Source of the DNA: Diphasiastrum complanatum
Lineage: Eukaryota > Streptophyta > Lycopodiopsida > Lycopodiales > Lycopodiaceae
NCBI GenBank assembly: GCA_029204225.1
Contig: CM055102.1
Coordinates: forward strand, 44,958,484 to 45,022,483
Reading direction: 5' to 3'
Length of the DNA stretch: 64,000 bases
A program made the translations under genes and the position numbers. The notes beneath the pieces were generated by a model. It saw nothing but the letters and a program-made list of their open reading frames with translations. It was not told the origin of the DNA and made no database searches. Shown piece after piece: positions 48,490 through 59,679 of this stretch (positions within the stretch are counted from its first letter, which is position 1; each line of letters opens with the position of its first letter).

Positions 48490-49730
48490 TAGACAATATT
48501 GAGCTTCTCAAGTGTCGACACTTCTAAAATCAGGCTTTTTTAGAACCAATATAAAAAATATAACAAAATGTCTCAGAAATTTGACATTGGCTAGATTTGG
48601 TAGATCAAGACCTAAAAATAGTACGGGCAAAGGTTACGACGAAGGTTCTTCACCGTTATTTTGGATAAAAATCACTGATCTGGCTGTTTTTTGACAAATC
48701 TGGTAAAAATAACCTTCACCGACTTGATAGTGGATAAGTTTGACATAGATAAGACTAGGGTATAATTGGTGAAGGTTCCCTCTGGTGAACAATAAGGTTT
48801 TTGTAGCTTGGCAAGAATTATATAGACTTTTTTGATGATCCTGACAGATCTAACCTTCGTCGAACTCAAAAATGATGAAATACTATGTTTAGAATCATCA
48901 GACAAGTCGGTGAATGTTCTGGCGAAGGTTGAAGAGTAATACTGTTATTTTTGCAAAAAAAAAAATGGCTTTGACAAAAACAGGTCAACATGACAACTGG
49001 CCTTGACTTAATATTCACCCAACTCACTGATTATAAAAAATAGTATGTTGGACTGACTCTGACTCTGGCAAAGATTTCAACGAAGGTCCTTCTCAGCGAA
49101 CTGATATTTTTGCATAAAGGTGTTTCACAAAAGGTTACCAACAACTAGATGAACAGTCACTTTGGCCTTCTATATTTGGTATTAATCATTGTCGACCTCA
49201 CAGTAGATAAATCTAAATCACACCTATGTGCAATAAATTGGATGAAGGTTGTTTTTTAGATTTTTAGGATTTTTGGTGGTTTTCTAATTGTTTTTGTTCT
49301 ATTTCTAAAAATCTACTGGGAATTAATCTTTGTCCTTCAAACTAAAGATACTACATATGAAGGTGGTGTTGTCTGCAACTCAACGAAGGTTCTTTTCCAA
49401 AGAGCAAAAAGTTATCAAGTCTGATGACGAATTTGTCTTTTTTTTCACCAAATCTAGCAGAAATGAACGATTTTTGTTGTTTTCTTTGATTTCTTAAATC
49501 CAAATGGATCTTAAGAATTGTGATGTGTATGGCTTTCCCTGCTTAACAATCGAATTAGATTTCAAACAAGCAAAACCACTCAAATCAAGCATAGTAACTC
49601 ATGATTTAATCCTAAAATGTAATTTTAACCCTACTATGCCAAAACAAGATGTCTAAATGCAAGCTAACATTCATCCAAACATGCTGAAAACAGAAAAATT
49701 GGCGTAACTCCCCGACAACGGCACCAAAAT
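48490..49730 (-). repeat. Gypsy G2 leader (5' UTR) copy
   Basis: This is a direct counterpart of 53200-54253. Both share blocks such as CCAAATGGATCTTAAGA and AGATTTCAAACAAGCAAAA and many GAAGGTT words. The primer-binding-type sequence lies at about 49709-49726 (minus strand TTGGTGCCGTTGTCGGGGA), as in gypsy elements of the Athila/Tat type. No gag follows this copy. Confidence 0.75.
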
Positions 49731-50101
49731 TGTAGTGGGTTATTTCCTATCCTAGCCTCAACCCTCTAGAAATCCAAGCTCACAAGCATCAAGGATTTGA
49801 AGTTTGTTGTCATGCGGAGGTTCGTTCCCATGAGAGCGATAGCATATTTCATAATCCAGCATGTGCAGTTAACACTAAGATTTAACACTACAACCATTAG
49901 CACTAAGCATTAACACTAAGGTCCACAATGATAGAAACTCGCTCTTCTCTCTCTCCCTTTCTCTCTCACAAAAGCATAAGAATTAGCAAATCCAACAATT
50001 AGCAACCACAAAGAAAGCATGAGAGGTGGAGGAAAAGTAATAGAGAGCAAGGACATTCATGATCCATTCCATAAGAGGGCCAACCTGCTTGTATTGAAAT
50101 G

Positions 50102-50188
50102 CTTCTAGGTTTTCAAGGGGAGGCTCGAACCTGAGACCAAAGAAACTCTGGATGTCAAGCTAACCAACTGAGCCAACCCCGTTGGTTC
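50102..50188 (-). mobile_element. tRNA-like SINE, copy 1 (87 bp)
   Basis: On the minus strand this has an A-box-like TTGGCTCAGTTGG-type word (here TTGGCTCAGTTGG with changes at two positions from copies 2 and 3) and a B-box GGTTCGAGCCT. It differs from copies 2 and 3 at about eight positions. Left flank TTGTATTGAAATG (50089-50101) and right flank TTTTATTGAAATG (50189-50201) form the target duplication (12 of 13 identical). Confidence 0.82.
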
Positions 50189-50201
50189 TTTTATTGAAAT
50201 G

Positions 50202-50288
50202 CTTCTTGGTTTCCAAGGGGAGGCTCGAACCTGGGACCAAAGAAACTTTGGATGCCAAGCTAACCAGTTGAGCCAACCCCGTTGGGTC
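50202..50288 (-). mobile_element. tRNA-like SINE, copy 2 (87 bp)
   Basis: It is identical over 87 bp to copy 3 at 58679-58765. It is flanked by perfect TTTTATTGAAATG duplications (50189-50201 and 50289-50301), sharing the left one with copy 1. The empty target is preserved at 54640-54652 in the paralogous LTR. Confidence 0.88.
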
Positions 50289-50673
50289 TTTTATTGAAAT
50301 GAAGAGAAAACATGTAGAATGATTCGAAACTACCACTTACATAGTGGACTGGAGAGTCTTGGCCTCAATTCCTATTGGCCAATTTCTACTTCCCTAACTA
50401 TTCAAATTTGAAAAAGAGTGGGAACCCATTCAATAATTGGAGGGAACCAATTTGAAATTGAATTTTGGTGGGAACCCCTATTTTATTCACTAACTTGACT
50501 TTTGGGCCCTGCGACATTAAAAGTCCCACAAAAAGGCCTAAAGTCTTTTTATTAACTTGTAACTAATCAATTAACTATGTGAACATCGGATTGGACTTAC
50601 AATTGCAGGTGACAAATCCCTCTCACTTATTAACTAGGGTTAGGGTGCCTTGGGATCCGCAAACCCTCCAATA

Positions 50674-51560
50674 GTTAGGTATGTACAAAGTCTGACGAAG
50701 GTTCAAAGACACAAAAAATAGCGAAGAAAACTCTCGCCAAACTGAAAATATGAAAAAATACCTATTGTCAACATTCGCCAGTCTGCCAGTAGGTAATTTT
50801 CTCTATTTTCTAGCTCCAAAAAGTTAGGCGAAGGTTAGTTCCCAAAAAAAAGTTGGTCAATGAAGGTTCCTACCATTCTGTGAAGCTTCCAAGTCTCAAG
50901 AACCCTCGCCAACCTTCGTCAGTGTTGGAAATTAAGCCCACAGTTGCCTCCTTGGAATCATAACTTAGATAGCTAATTTATTTGAAGGACGCCTACAACG
51001 GACTTTTGACTGATCTCCAGCAAAGGGTAACCAATCCCATCATAATTTTAAGTTCAGATGTTAAGTTTAATATTTTGAAGTCATTGAAGACTTGGCCATC
51101 TTCAAGGACTTCCACAAAACTTGCATTTAGAACAAGTCTGTAGATTTACATCATTTTTTGAACAGTCTGTAGAAATACACTAAGTGTCGCAGTTCGTATT
51201 TTTTGCACTTTCCGAAAACTGCGACACTTGCCTTCGACTTATTCCGTTCAATTATTTTGAAGAAGTCAACTTGTTCACAGTTCAACAATTTAACTATTTT
51301 CAACACCTCTGTCTCTTTTTCGCATTTTTTCAAAAAATGCGAAGAGAGAAAAAATTCCAGAAGGTCCTCTATTTTTAAGGGTTAAACTGCTAAAGACACC
51401 TTCACCAACTTTTGAAAGCACCTTCAACTTGTTTTAAAGGGCACCTTCGGCTTTCCCGAAAAGAGCGAGAGAGTTGAACTGTTAAAGAGATCTTCGCCTT
51501 TTTAAGGGAACCTTAAAATTTGTTTTAAGGCACCTTCGGCTTTTTCGCATAAACCTCGAA
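50674..51560. other. Non-coding stretch rich in CGAAGGTT/CACCTTCG words
   Basis: No gene is seen. Words like GGCGAAGGTT and GGCACCTTCGGC recur. An 11-bp perfect inverted repeat (GTGTCGCAGTT, 51184-51194, and AACTGCGACAC, 51217-51227) could form a hairpin. Part (51400-51560) resembles the LTR tandem repeat at 27423-27640. Confidence 0.5.
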
Positions 51561-52180
51561 AGGAGAGAAAAATGCTGAAGGTTATCCGTTTTGAACAAGA
51601 AATGTTCCCAGCCACTTTCCATAATTTGCGAAGTGAGAGAAAACCACTTCACGTAAAATGCAAAGTGAGAGATTTTGCGACATCCTCATCCGCGTCAACG
51701 ATACTGATTTGTTGATTGTATATATACTATGTACAGTTGTTACAAAAGCCGTATACTTCCAAGTACAACGGCTTTCCTGTTTAGGTGACAAGCATTCAAT
51801 GTAATTAATACATGGATGAAGTCTATAAATAGATCATCCAAGCACAGATTAGTGGTTGCTCCGTCCATGAGACGTATTATTTGAGCCTCCCATTTACGTC
51901 GTCAATTTTTTTGTTGTAATTGTTATTTGTATTGTGGTTCAGTGTAATATAGCAACAGTAGTTTTTCTATCTGTGTATAACATAGATGAATGTTTGTTTT
52001 GATTGAATGCACTCTATCGTTGTTTGATCGCACTTGTTTACTCACTCTGATCAGAACACGGACATCTACGACTCCTCAGTTTCTAATCAGATGATGGTTG
52101 TCTTAGACGCTTCAAGAACTCGCAATATCATACTGCTCTTCCATTTATTTCAGAACTATACTTCACATTGAATCTGATTT
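51561..52180 (+). repeat. Possible solo or truncated LTR
   Basis: The TATA-like word TATAAATA (51824-51831) and the downstream leader-like region (GTTGCTCCGTCC, then GTGTAATATAGC) resemble a retrotransposon LTR promoter on the plus strand. No paired LTR or clear termini were found. The 300-bp stretch before the gag remnant is otherwise unrecognised. Confidence 0.35.
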
Positions 52181-53055
52181 TCAGTAATACCACACACAAA
52201 CCATTTCTAATCTCTTCGGTGGACTGTACCTTTGTTTTTGAGAGTATGAATTAATTTTTAAGATCATATCATTTTTTAATTGAGGACACTCATTCATTGT
52301 GTGATTTCCTGTACAAATAGAACACCAGACATTTTTTCTGGTAGGAAAAGTCTTCGCAAACTTCTCAGGCTCCTTGTTCACTTTTCCGTGGAAATCTTCC
52401 AATGCTTTGATCTTCTCATCAAATTGCAACTACAACTTTTCTATCTGTTTCCATTGGTTCTTCCCAAGTTTCTCGAACTCATTGAGCATCATTTCTGTAG
52501 TAGCGTTGGCATTCATTGATGCAATAGTGGTGGATGTCGTAGTAGTTTGCCCTGTTGTATAAGGCAACATACTGATATTCGGCTCATCATCTAAATCTTC
52601 ATCCTCCTCCCGAATTGCATCATCCATAGCATTTTGCAAAAGTGCATAATCATTATGGCATTTCAGCTCACGTCTGATTCGTTTAAGTAGACCTGACAAA
52701 AACCACATAATCATGGCATTTTAGTTAATCAGCTCATATCGCACTTAGATCTGAGGCATTTCACCCGTTCAATGTAATCTCGAACCATTTCCCACTTTCC
52801 CATTTAAAAGTAGGAAAGGGTCTTCCATAAACTTCCGAGGTTTGAACCGTGTGATAAGGGCACGTTTAGCAATCTCCCAATCTGTACGCTCAGTTTCATC
52901 TTGATTATAATACCAATCTTGTGCTGCGCCTGTTAAGGCCATAGGAAAAAGCTTAAGTTTATCTTGGGAGAAAATTTTGCCATAGACTTCACAGGATTCA
53001 GCATAGATCTAAAGAAATCTAACTGGATGAGCACCTCCAGGAATAGCCATCTTAA
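52181..53055 (-). pseudogene. Gypsy G1 gag
   Basis: On the minus strand the ATG near 53055 opens MAIPGGAHPVRFL, followed after a stop by KIFSQDKLKLFPMALTGAAQ, DWYYNQDETERTDWEIAKRA and LITRFKPRKF. This matches the gypsy gag domain with its L-x-x-A-x-x-W ... W-x-x-x-x-x-x-F-x-x-R-F pattern. Later frames (52430-52714 and 52181-52429) are acidic, then threonine-rich, and end with a zinc finger CSICTGNHTMNECP (C-x2-C-x3-H-x4-C), as in Athila/Tat-type gag. Stops and a frameshift break the frame. No pol domain follows on this strand. Confidence 0.75.
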
Positions 53056-53199
53056 AAAATTTAAATCAAGTAGACAACGAGATTGGATCTAGACTTTTCA
53101 ATTAAAACTATCTCAAATCAGATCTGCTAGATCTATTTCACTTTTCAAGAATCTGATTTCTGTATCGCGAAAAAGATTTTGAAATTCAATCAATCGATA

Positions 53200-54253
53200 C
53201 TTCTCAAAAAATGAAAAATTTCTCAGAATCCAAATCAGACTGTATCAGATTTGATCCAAATTTTGACAGAGACGATCTAGAAAATCAAAACCTAAAAATA
53301 GAACTAGTGAAGGTTTCCTAGGCGAAGATTGGCTTGGCGAAGATTCAACAATGCTATTTTGAAAGAGAAAAAAAACTCTCTAATCAACTTTTTTGACAAT
53401 TTCTAGGTAACCTTCGCTGAACTCTCAGATGCAAAATTTGACATAGATAAAGCTATGGTAAACTCGGCGAAGGTTTTTGACACAAAAAAAACATAGTTTC
53501 TGTAGTTTGGCGAGGGTAAAAATCAAGATTTTCTATGATCTGGACAAGAAGAATCTTTGTCAAACTCAAAAATAGTATTTCACTATAAATAGAATGTTCT
53601 GAAAATTTAGGTATTTTTGCAAAAAAGTGATTTTTCTGACAAAAATATGACAATATGACAACTGATCTTTAGAAAAACTTTTTATTTTTGGTGTTATTTT
53701 TTGTCGACCTGGCTATAGATAGATCTGAATCACACCTATGCACACTGAATCGGACGAAAGTTCTTTTTCTATATTTTTAGAGTTTTGATGATTTTTTGAT
53801 GTTTTTTGACAGTTTTTCTAATGTTTTCAAAAATCTGTTGGGAAGGATTGTTCGCCCTTCAAACTGAAGGTTATGTGATCAAAACCAAAGGTGTCTGCAA
53901 CTTGACAAAGGTTTCTTGAAAGAGGACAAAAAGTTATCAGCTCTGATGACGATTTTTGCCTCTTTTTGACCAAAATATGGTAGATTTGACAGATTTTTGT
54001 TGTTTTTTCTGATATCTCAGATCCAAATGGATCTTAAGATTGGTGATCTGAATAGCTTCCCTTGTTCTACAGTCATATTAGATTTCAAACAAGCAAAATC
54101 ACTCAAATCAAACAAAATCATTCCCAAACTAACCCTAAATGTAGATCTAACACTATTCATGCCACGACAAGATGCGTAATGCAAGCTAACCATCCAATAA
54201 ACAAGCTACAAACTGAAAAATTGGCGTAGCTCCCCAACAACGGCGCCAAAATT
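53200..54253 (-). repeat. Gypsy G1 leader and primer-binding site
   Basis: This is the untranslated leader between gag and LTR, paralogous to 48490-49730. The minus strand reads TTGGCGCCGTTGTTGGGGA at about 54230-54249, a primer-binding-type word four bases inside the LTR edge. Confidence 0.75.
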
Positions 54254-54999
54254 GTAGTGGGTTTCTTTCCTTGCCTAACCTGAATCCAAGATCTAATCAA
54301 TCTAGTATCAAAGAGACGAAGTTAGTTGTCACGCATAGATTCGTTCCCAGGAGAGCGATGGTATAGTTCAGATTTCAACACGAATGGAAGATCTAAATTT
54401 AATTCTAACATCCATTAACCCTAAGCATTAATACTACATATACTAACACTACGACCCACAACAAGATAGCTTACTCTTTCTCTCTCCCCCTTCCTCTCTC
54501 ATAAAAAGTATAACAACATACAATCCCAATAACAATCAGATCCAACAATCAGCAAAACACAAATAAAGCATGAGAGATGGAAGAAAAGTGATAGAGAGCA
54601 AGGACATTCATCAATCCATTTCATAAGAGAACCAATCTATTTTATTGAAATGAGGAAATGAACATGTGTAGGAACTCGAGTTGGTCCTTTTTTTATAGTA
54701 GAGAGGAGGACCCTGGCCTCTGAATCCTATTGGTCCATTTCTGCCTCCCTAATTATTCAAATTTAAAAAAGAGTGGGAACCATCCAAATTGGAGGGAAAC
54801 CCAATTTTATTCAGTAACTTGACATCTAGGCCCTGCGACATTAAAAGTCCCGCAAAAAGGGCTAAAGTCCTTTTATTGACTTGTAACTAATCAAATAACT
54901 ATCTGATCATCGGGTTGGACTTACACACATAGGGTGCCAAATCCCTCTCACTTAATAACTAGGGTTAGGGTTTCCTTGGGATCCGCAAACCCTCCAACA
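54254..54999 (-). repeat. LTR of gypsy G1 (746 bp), SINE-free
   Basis: On the minus strand it starts TGTTGGAGGG (54999) and ends CCCACTACA (54254). It has the leader and primer-binding site on one side and a purine stretch (GGTGGGGGATAT) on the other. The SINE target TTTTATTGAAATG occurs once at 54640-54652. Confidence 0.85.
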
Positions 55000-55552
55000 A
55001 TATCCCCCACCAAAACTGGTGGCGGTCCCACAACACCTACAAGATGCAGTTATTGGGGACTTTTATTAGCTTCGCAACGAATCTTTATTAAATGGTACTA
55101 CACCTTCTCCATAAGATCGAGTCGGACAGTATTAAAATCCAAATTATGTGGCAAAGAACAACGGTGGGCTCCTGCAATCCACTTTGAGGTCATCCAAGAT
55201 GTGAAGCGAGATTCCAAAGAGCCTCCCATCATTGCTGCATGAGAATATAAACGAGCAACCAATAGCTGATCTTTGATTTTCTCCGAGGCCATTGGCTTAT
55301 TTGGATCGACGGCAAGAGAAGGAAGGCAATCATCCCATCTGGTTGCCACTGATGTCAATGGAGTTAAATCTTTTGCAAACATTGCCGATTGTCACACTAT
55401 CGGATCGGGAGAGTGGATATACTCTCGCTGGTATGCTTGTAAGGCCCGGTGGAAATCCACTGATATCGACCATTGATATGGTTGATGGATGATTGGTCAA
55501 TTGGGCGTATGGATAGCCGATCCCAAATCCTTCCATTTATTCCATTTATTTC
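55000..55552. other. Unrecognised insert with a 94-codon frame
   Basis: This lies between two copies of the G1 LTR start. A minus-strand frame (55098-55382) includes NKPMASEKIKDQLLVARLYS. That resembles the K-x-K-D-Q-L-x-x-A-R-x-Y block of plant galacturonosyltransferases (GAUT), but the rest does not match clearly. It may be a captured gene fragment. Confidence 0.3.
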
Positions 55553-55647
55553 GATCATCGGGTTGGACTTACACACGTAGGGTGCCAAATCCCTCTCACT
55601 TATTAACTAGGATTAGGGTTGCCTTCGAATCCGGAAACCCTCCAACA
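55553..55647 (-). repeat. Third copy of gypsy G LTR start, truncated
   Basis: It matches 54908-54999, including CCAAATCCCTCTCACTTA and CCCTCCAACA at 55647. It is cut at 55553. Confidence 0.85.
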
Positions 55648-55689
55648 AATTCAGCGGTTATTTCCTTGTTTAAATAGCCCTTGAAGATA

Positions 55690-56440
55690 AACACAAGACA
55701 ACTTTTGCAACAAAAAATGAGGTCTACGCTTATAATGTCATGCCTTTTGGCTTATGCAACGCCCCTTGAACGTTTCAGAGGGTCATGCAAATGGCCTTCC
55801 AAGACTTGGTGTACAGGATTGTCGAGATTTATCTTGACGATTTGGGTGTACATTCTTCAGCTGACAAGCATCTCGAGGCATTAGAAAAAATCTTCATCGT
55901 TGCCGTAGGTTTGGGATTTCACTCAATCCTGACAAGTGTCAAATATGGGTCACCATGGGGTAGTACTCGGACATATCATTTTGAAGGATGGTATTTCTAT
56001 CGATACTTCAAAGATCAAGGTAATAGTTGAAATGCCCTTACCTGCAACAGTGAAGGAAGTTTACGTCTTCCTAGGTCACACTAATTATTATTGCATCTTT
56101 ATAATTGATTATGCAGGCAAGGCGCGACTCGTTTATTTAGTTGTGGTAGATCCTCCATGGACCGAAGAATGCATTGAAGCCTTAGAGGAGTTAAAAACAA
56201 CACTCCCATACTTCGTTTCCCAAACTACACGAAAGAATTCCATGTGCATACTGACGCAAGCAAGTATGCTATTGGAGGTTTTCTTGCACAACCGAGCGAG
56301 TATGAAAAAGATTTTTCGATACGTTTCTTGAGCAGGCAACTGATGCTTGCTAAAGTAAACTATATCACAACCAAAAGAGAAGCATTGGCTATGGTCTATG
56401 TCATTCAACAACTCAGACATTCTTTAGTTGATAATAGACC
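55690..56440 (+). pseudogene. Gypsy RT and RNase H fragment
   Basis: Shifting plus-strand frames read KTTFATKNEVYAYNVMPFGL, CNAP (then stop), TFQRVMQMAFQDLVYRIVEI, and YLDDLGVHS with the catalytic Y-L-D-D. VVLGHIILKDGISIDTSKIK and the connection FLGHTNYYCIFI follow. RNase H follows as FHVHTDASKYAIGGFLAQ and NYITTKREALAMVYVIQQLR. The domain order and motifs are Ty3/gypsy. A stop after CNAP and at least three frame changes disable it. Its strand is opposite to the G1 gag, so it belongs to another element. Confidence 0.85.
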
Positions 56441-56444
56441 CCAA

Positions 56445-56750
56445 TGGCATTATCATTAACTAAATCAGAATATACTGCCGCCACAAGTGCTACTAAGGAG
56501 GCAATCTGGCTCAAAAATTTGCTGGAAGACTCAATCTTGCTCAACAAAATCCTATTGTTCTTTAGGGTGACAATAAAAGCACAATTGTACTATCTCTGGA
56601 AATTTCATTCTTGAAATAAACATATCGAAATCAAATACCACTATGTCAAAGAAAAGGTGTAGAGCAAGGAGGTCATTCTTATTTTCTGCAAAACAAAGTT
56701 TATGACAATATATTACTCACCAAAGCACTATCAAAGGACAATCAAATCTA
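56445..56750 (+). pseudogene. Copia RNase H fragment fused to gypsy RNase H
   Basis: About 10 bp after the gypsy RNase H, a copia RNase H begins: ALSLTKSEYTAATSATKEAI, WLKNLLED, then (with frame changes) YGDNKSTIVLSL-like residues, HIEIKYHYVKEKV and LTKALSK. These match the copia module in which S-x-x-E-A-E-Y-x-A ... K-E-x-x-W-L precedes H-I-x-x-x-Y-H-x-x-R. It starts inside the domain, so its RT is absent. The fusion is a recombination or insertion junction. Confidence 0.75.
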
Positions 56751-57275
56751 ATTTAATAATATTTTAAATCTAAAGATAAATTTCTAGCAGAATCCACATT
56801 AAGATCAAAGTTCAAGTGGAAATCCACTTTTTAGTGAGTATCTTGAAATTGTAAAATACTTAGTGACATAGTTTGTCTTTTGTTGCTGCTGTCTATTCAA
56901 ACCTTGTCTAAATCCACTTTGCTAAATTTTCGATTTTCCAACAAATGTCTTTTAAAGAGAGTGGTTATTCAAAGTTCACTTATCGAGAAATATATTATTG
57001 ATAAGAAGTTGCAAAGTTTTTGGCTACATGTGGAAGACAATCATCCAAGATATCATAATGAATCCTCCTTTGACTTTCAACCAATACTTGATTCACTCAA
57101 GCTCTCTTCGATTTAGAATATCTAATTGCATAAGATTTTCTTTGACATGAAGTGATCTATATTATGCCATGTCATAACTTAAATAGACATCAATCTTTTC
57201 TTTTATTATGGTATGAAATTTTCCTCTAGTTGTGCCTCGAGCACCAAAATAACATATATTTTGTCAATGACACCC

Positions 57276-57306
<31 letters not shown>

Positions 57307-58663
57307 GGTTCACCGGCTCGAAGACTATGTTGGTGGTGGTAAAGCTCCTTTGAAACATTATGATAACCCTGTAAGCGCAAAGACATGGCCTCTATCAAAG
57401 GTCAATGGCTCTTTGTAACCATTCAAATTAACTTCACCACGTGTAAGGGTGTTTTCACCTAGCGAGAACCTTTGCCCTGTCAGTTATCTTGCCACCCATT
57501 TATTTTGTCTTAGCAAGTGAGATGACAATGGCCAATGGGCTACTCGTCTTCTGTACCTAGATAGTAAGTGTTAAATGGAGTGATACAACTTGATTCAATT
57601 TGAATGTCTACCATGTTATTGGTCCATTTTTATTAAGTTGCCTTTAGCAAGTCAGCATTTTAGGAAATGTTCCCAAGTCCACAAGTATGTGCTTGAATTT
57701 CCCATGTGTGGCAAGGGGCCCTACCATCTCGTGTGCCACGTGGTGGTGGATCAAAGCAAGTAGAAAGAGGTGTAGGTCCTTTTTTAATCCCCAATGGACC
57801 AATGGGACAACCCCACTTTAATTTAGGGACATAAATTATGGGTGGTCAAGTGTGAAAACACAATGGGTGGTCAAGTGTGAAAACATCCTATTAGCCATTT
57901 TATAAAAATGATGAGCACAAACATCTTCCCTCTTAACCACTCTTATATGCATGGTGACAAATTTCCAATCATTTCACACAACGAATTTGATTTGTTTTTG
58001 CCACATTCAAAGATACTATCTAACCAATGTGCTCTACCTTCCAATGGATGAGGTGGGCAAACATTTTGTCTAATAGTATGTTCTACATAAAACATAATGA
58101 GTTGGGGAAGACTCTCACGAGATGAATATTTTTTACTTTCAAGGATATCTTTTCTAAAAAATTTGAATTCACATAAAAATGTGGTTAATTTTATGAGAAG
58201 CGAAGTATATACACGTTAATAGCATATTAAGACTCTCCTAGGGGCTATAATATAGGCCCATACGTAACCTCAATTGATGGGGAAGTGTGGGGCTGATGCT
58301 AACCTAAGTAGCAGAGCGGTATAATGCTAATGACAAACTTGGTAACAAAAATTGAGGAGCATTTCTATTTTTTGCTTTACCATCAACTTATATAATGTTT
58401 AAGTTTGTTTCAATTTTCCAAGAATAAGGATTCTAGGAATCAATTGTTGAAGCTCTAAGTTATAATTCTAGTTAAAAGTATTGTTAACACTTTTCATATG
58501 GTTAGCATGTTGTACAACTATGGTTAACATTAGTATATAAGAACACAAAAATGTTAGGTCACTCTCATTTGGTGCCATGTGTCAAGAGAAAATAGGCGAG
58601 AGACATATTGTGCGACCCATGTGCCACTACTTATAAATTAGCGAGTGCTATCGTACACTGTTA
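56751..58663. other. Intergenic stretch with small repeats
   Basis: No gene is recognised. A poly-C run followed by about 18 A lies at 57277-57306. A 25-bp perfect tandem duplication (TGGGTGGTCAAGTGTGAAAA core) lies at about 57838-57887. The first 350 bp may be the tail of the copia RNase H element. Confidence 0.5.
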
Positions 58664-58678
58664 TACATTGCCGAAATG

Positions 58679-58765
58679 CTTCTTGGTTTCCAAGGGGAGG
58701 CTCGAACCTGGGACCAAAGAAACTTTGGATGCCAAGCTAACCAGTTGAGCCAACCCCGTTGGGTC
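58679..58765 (-). mobile_element. tRNA-like SINE, copy 3 (87 bp)
   Basis: It is flanked by perfect 15-bp duplications TACATTGCCGAAATG (58664-58678 and 58766-58780). On the minus strand it has an A-box (TTGGCTCAACTGG, 58741-58753), a hairpin CCAAAG-TTT-CTTTGG in place of an anticodon arm, and a B-box GGTTCGAGCCT (58698-58708), ending ACCAAGAAG. The ends GGGG/CCCC of the tRNA-like part can pair. It is identical to copy 2. Confidence 0.92.
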
Positions 58766-58780
58766 TACATTGCCGAAATG

Positions 58781-59679
58781 AAGGTGTTAGGAGTCTCTTT
58801 GTCATTTCTACAACATCTTAGAGTGAACAACGCTATTTCTAGAGTTGCGTAGCATAGAACCAATACTATAGTAGGCTTTGAGTGCTACTGTTTCTCGTAT
58901 TTGTTCACACCAAATGACCATTTATATGATATGATTTGAGCGCCATCGTCTCTTAGATTTCCACAAATTGTAAAATCATTTTTGAAACAGGCTCTTGTAT
59001 TCCTATGCATCAAACAAACATTTCTACAACAATCTTTTAGAGGACTACATGTGGCTTCATCATTCCTATGAGGACACATGGAACTTAATATTTTAAGCTA
59101 TGCACAATTATAATAGTACACGGTTGCATATGGAATAAAAAATACAATAGGAAGATATAGGGGACTAGAAATTTAGTCCCATGTAGTAGCTACATTAACT
59201 ATTGGTAACGAGGAAGCACACAACCTTGTATGCCAAGTCCCATGTTGGGTTGGCATATAGAGTTCCATATGGGATCAAGATATAGGGTTGCTACCACCCA
59301 TAGTGTGCTTCCCCCTTGCCAATAACTATTACGTATTTTTAAACTTTTGAATGCTACTGATAATATGGGATTCAACACACATGGTCATTGCAACCCAAAC
59401 AATGCATACTTCCTAGTTGCCAATATATATATCTTAAAACCTTTGAACTAAACATATGGGCACAAAAGTTCAAAAGATAATACATATTTTTTTAAACTTT
59501 TGAACGCTAGAGCTAGTATGGGGCTCAACATACGGGCACACAAGTTCAATAACTTATACATACATTTTTTAGAAGCGAGTTCAATAGCTTATACATAATG
59601 TTTAGACTTTTGAGTGGTATAGTTAATATGGGGCTCGAGCTCGACATGTGGATAGTGCGCTTCCCATTGTCAATGCCAA
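58781..59679. other. Intergenic stretch
   Basis: No gene is recognised. Loosely repeated phrases (CTTTTGAACGCTA and AATATGGGGCTC) occur at 59340-59640. Confidence 0.45.

Larger units (their letters stand above)
49731..50673 (-). repeat. LTR of gypsy G2 carrying two SINE insertions
   Basis: It runs from TGTAGTGGG (49731, end of the LTR on the minus strand) to CCCTCCAATA (50673). Removing the two SINEs and two 13-bp duplications (200 bp) leaves 743 bp, against 746 bp for the paralogous LTR at 54254-54999. Confidence 0.85.

Noticed and set aside
48512-48694. 60-codon frame in the gypsy leader
   Set aside because: It lies in the untranslated leader and is not preserved in the paralogous copy at about 53200.
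58679-58765. Functional tRNA gene
   Set aside because: It has A- and B-box-like words, but the anticodon arm is a short CCAAAG-TTT-CTTTGG hairpin and no proper anticodon loop forms. Target duplications show a mobile copy.
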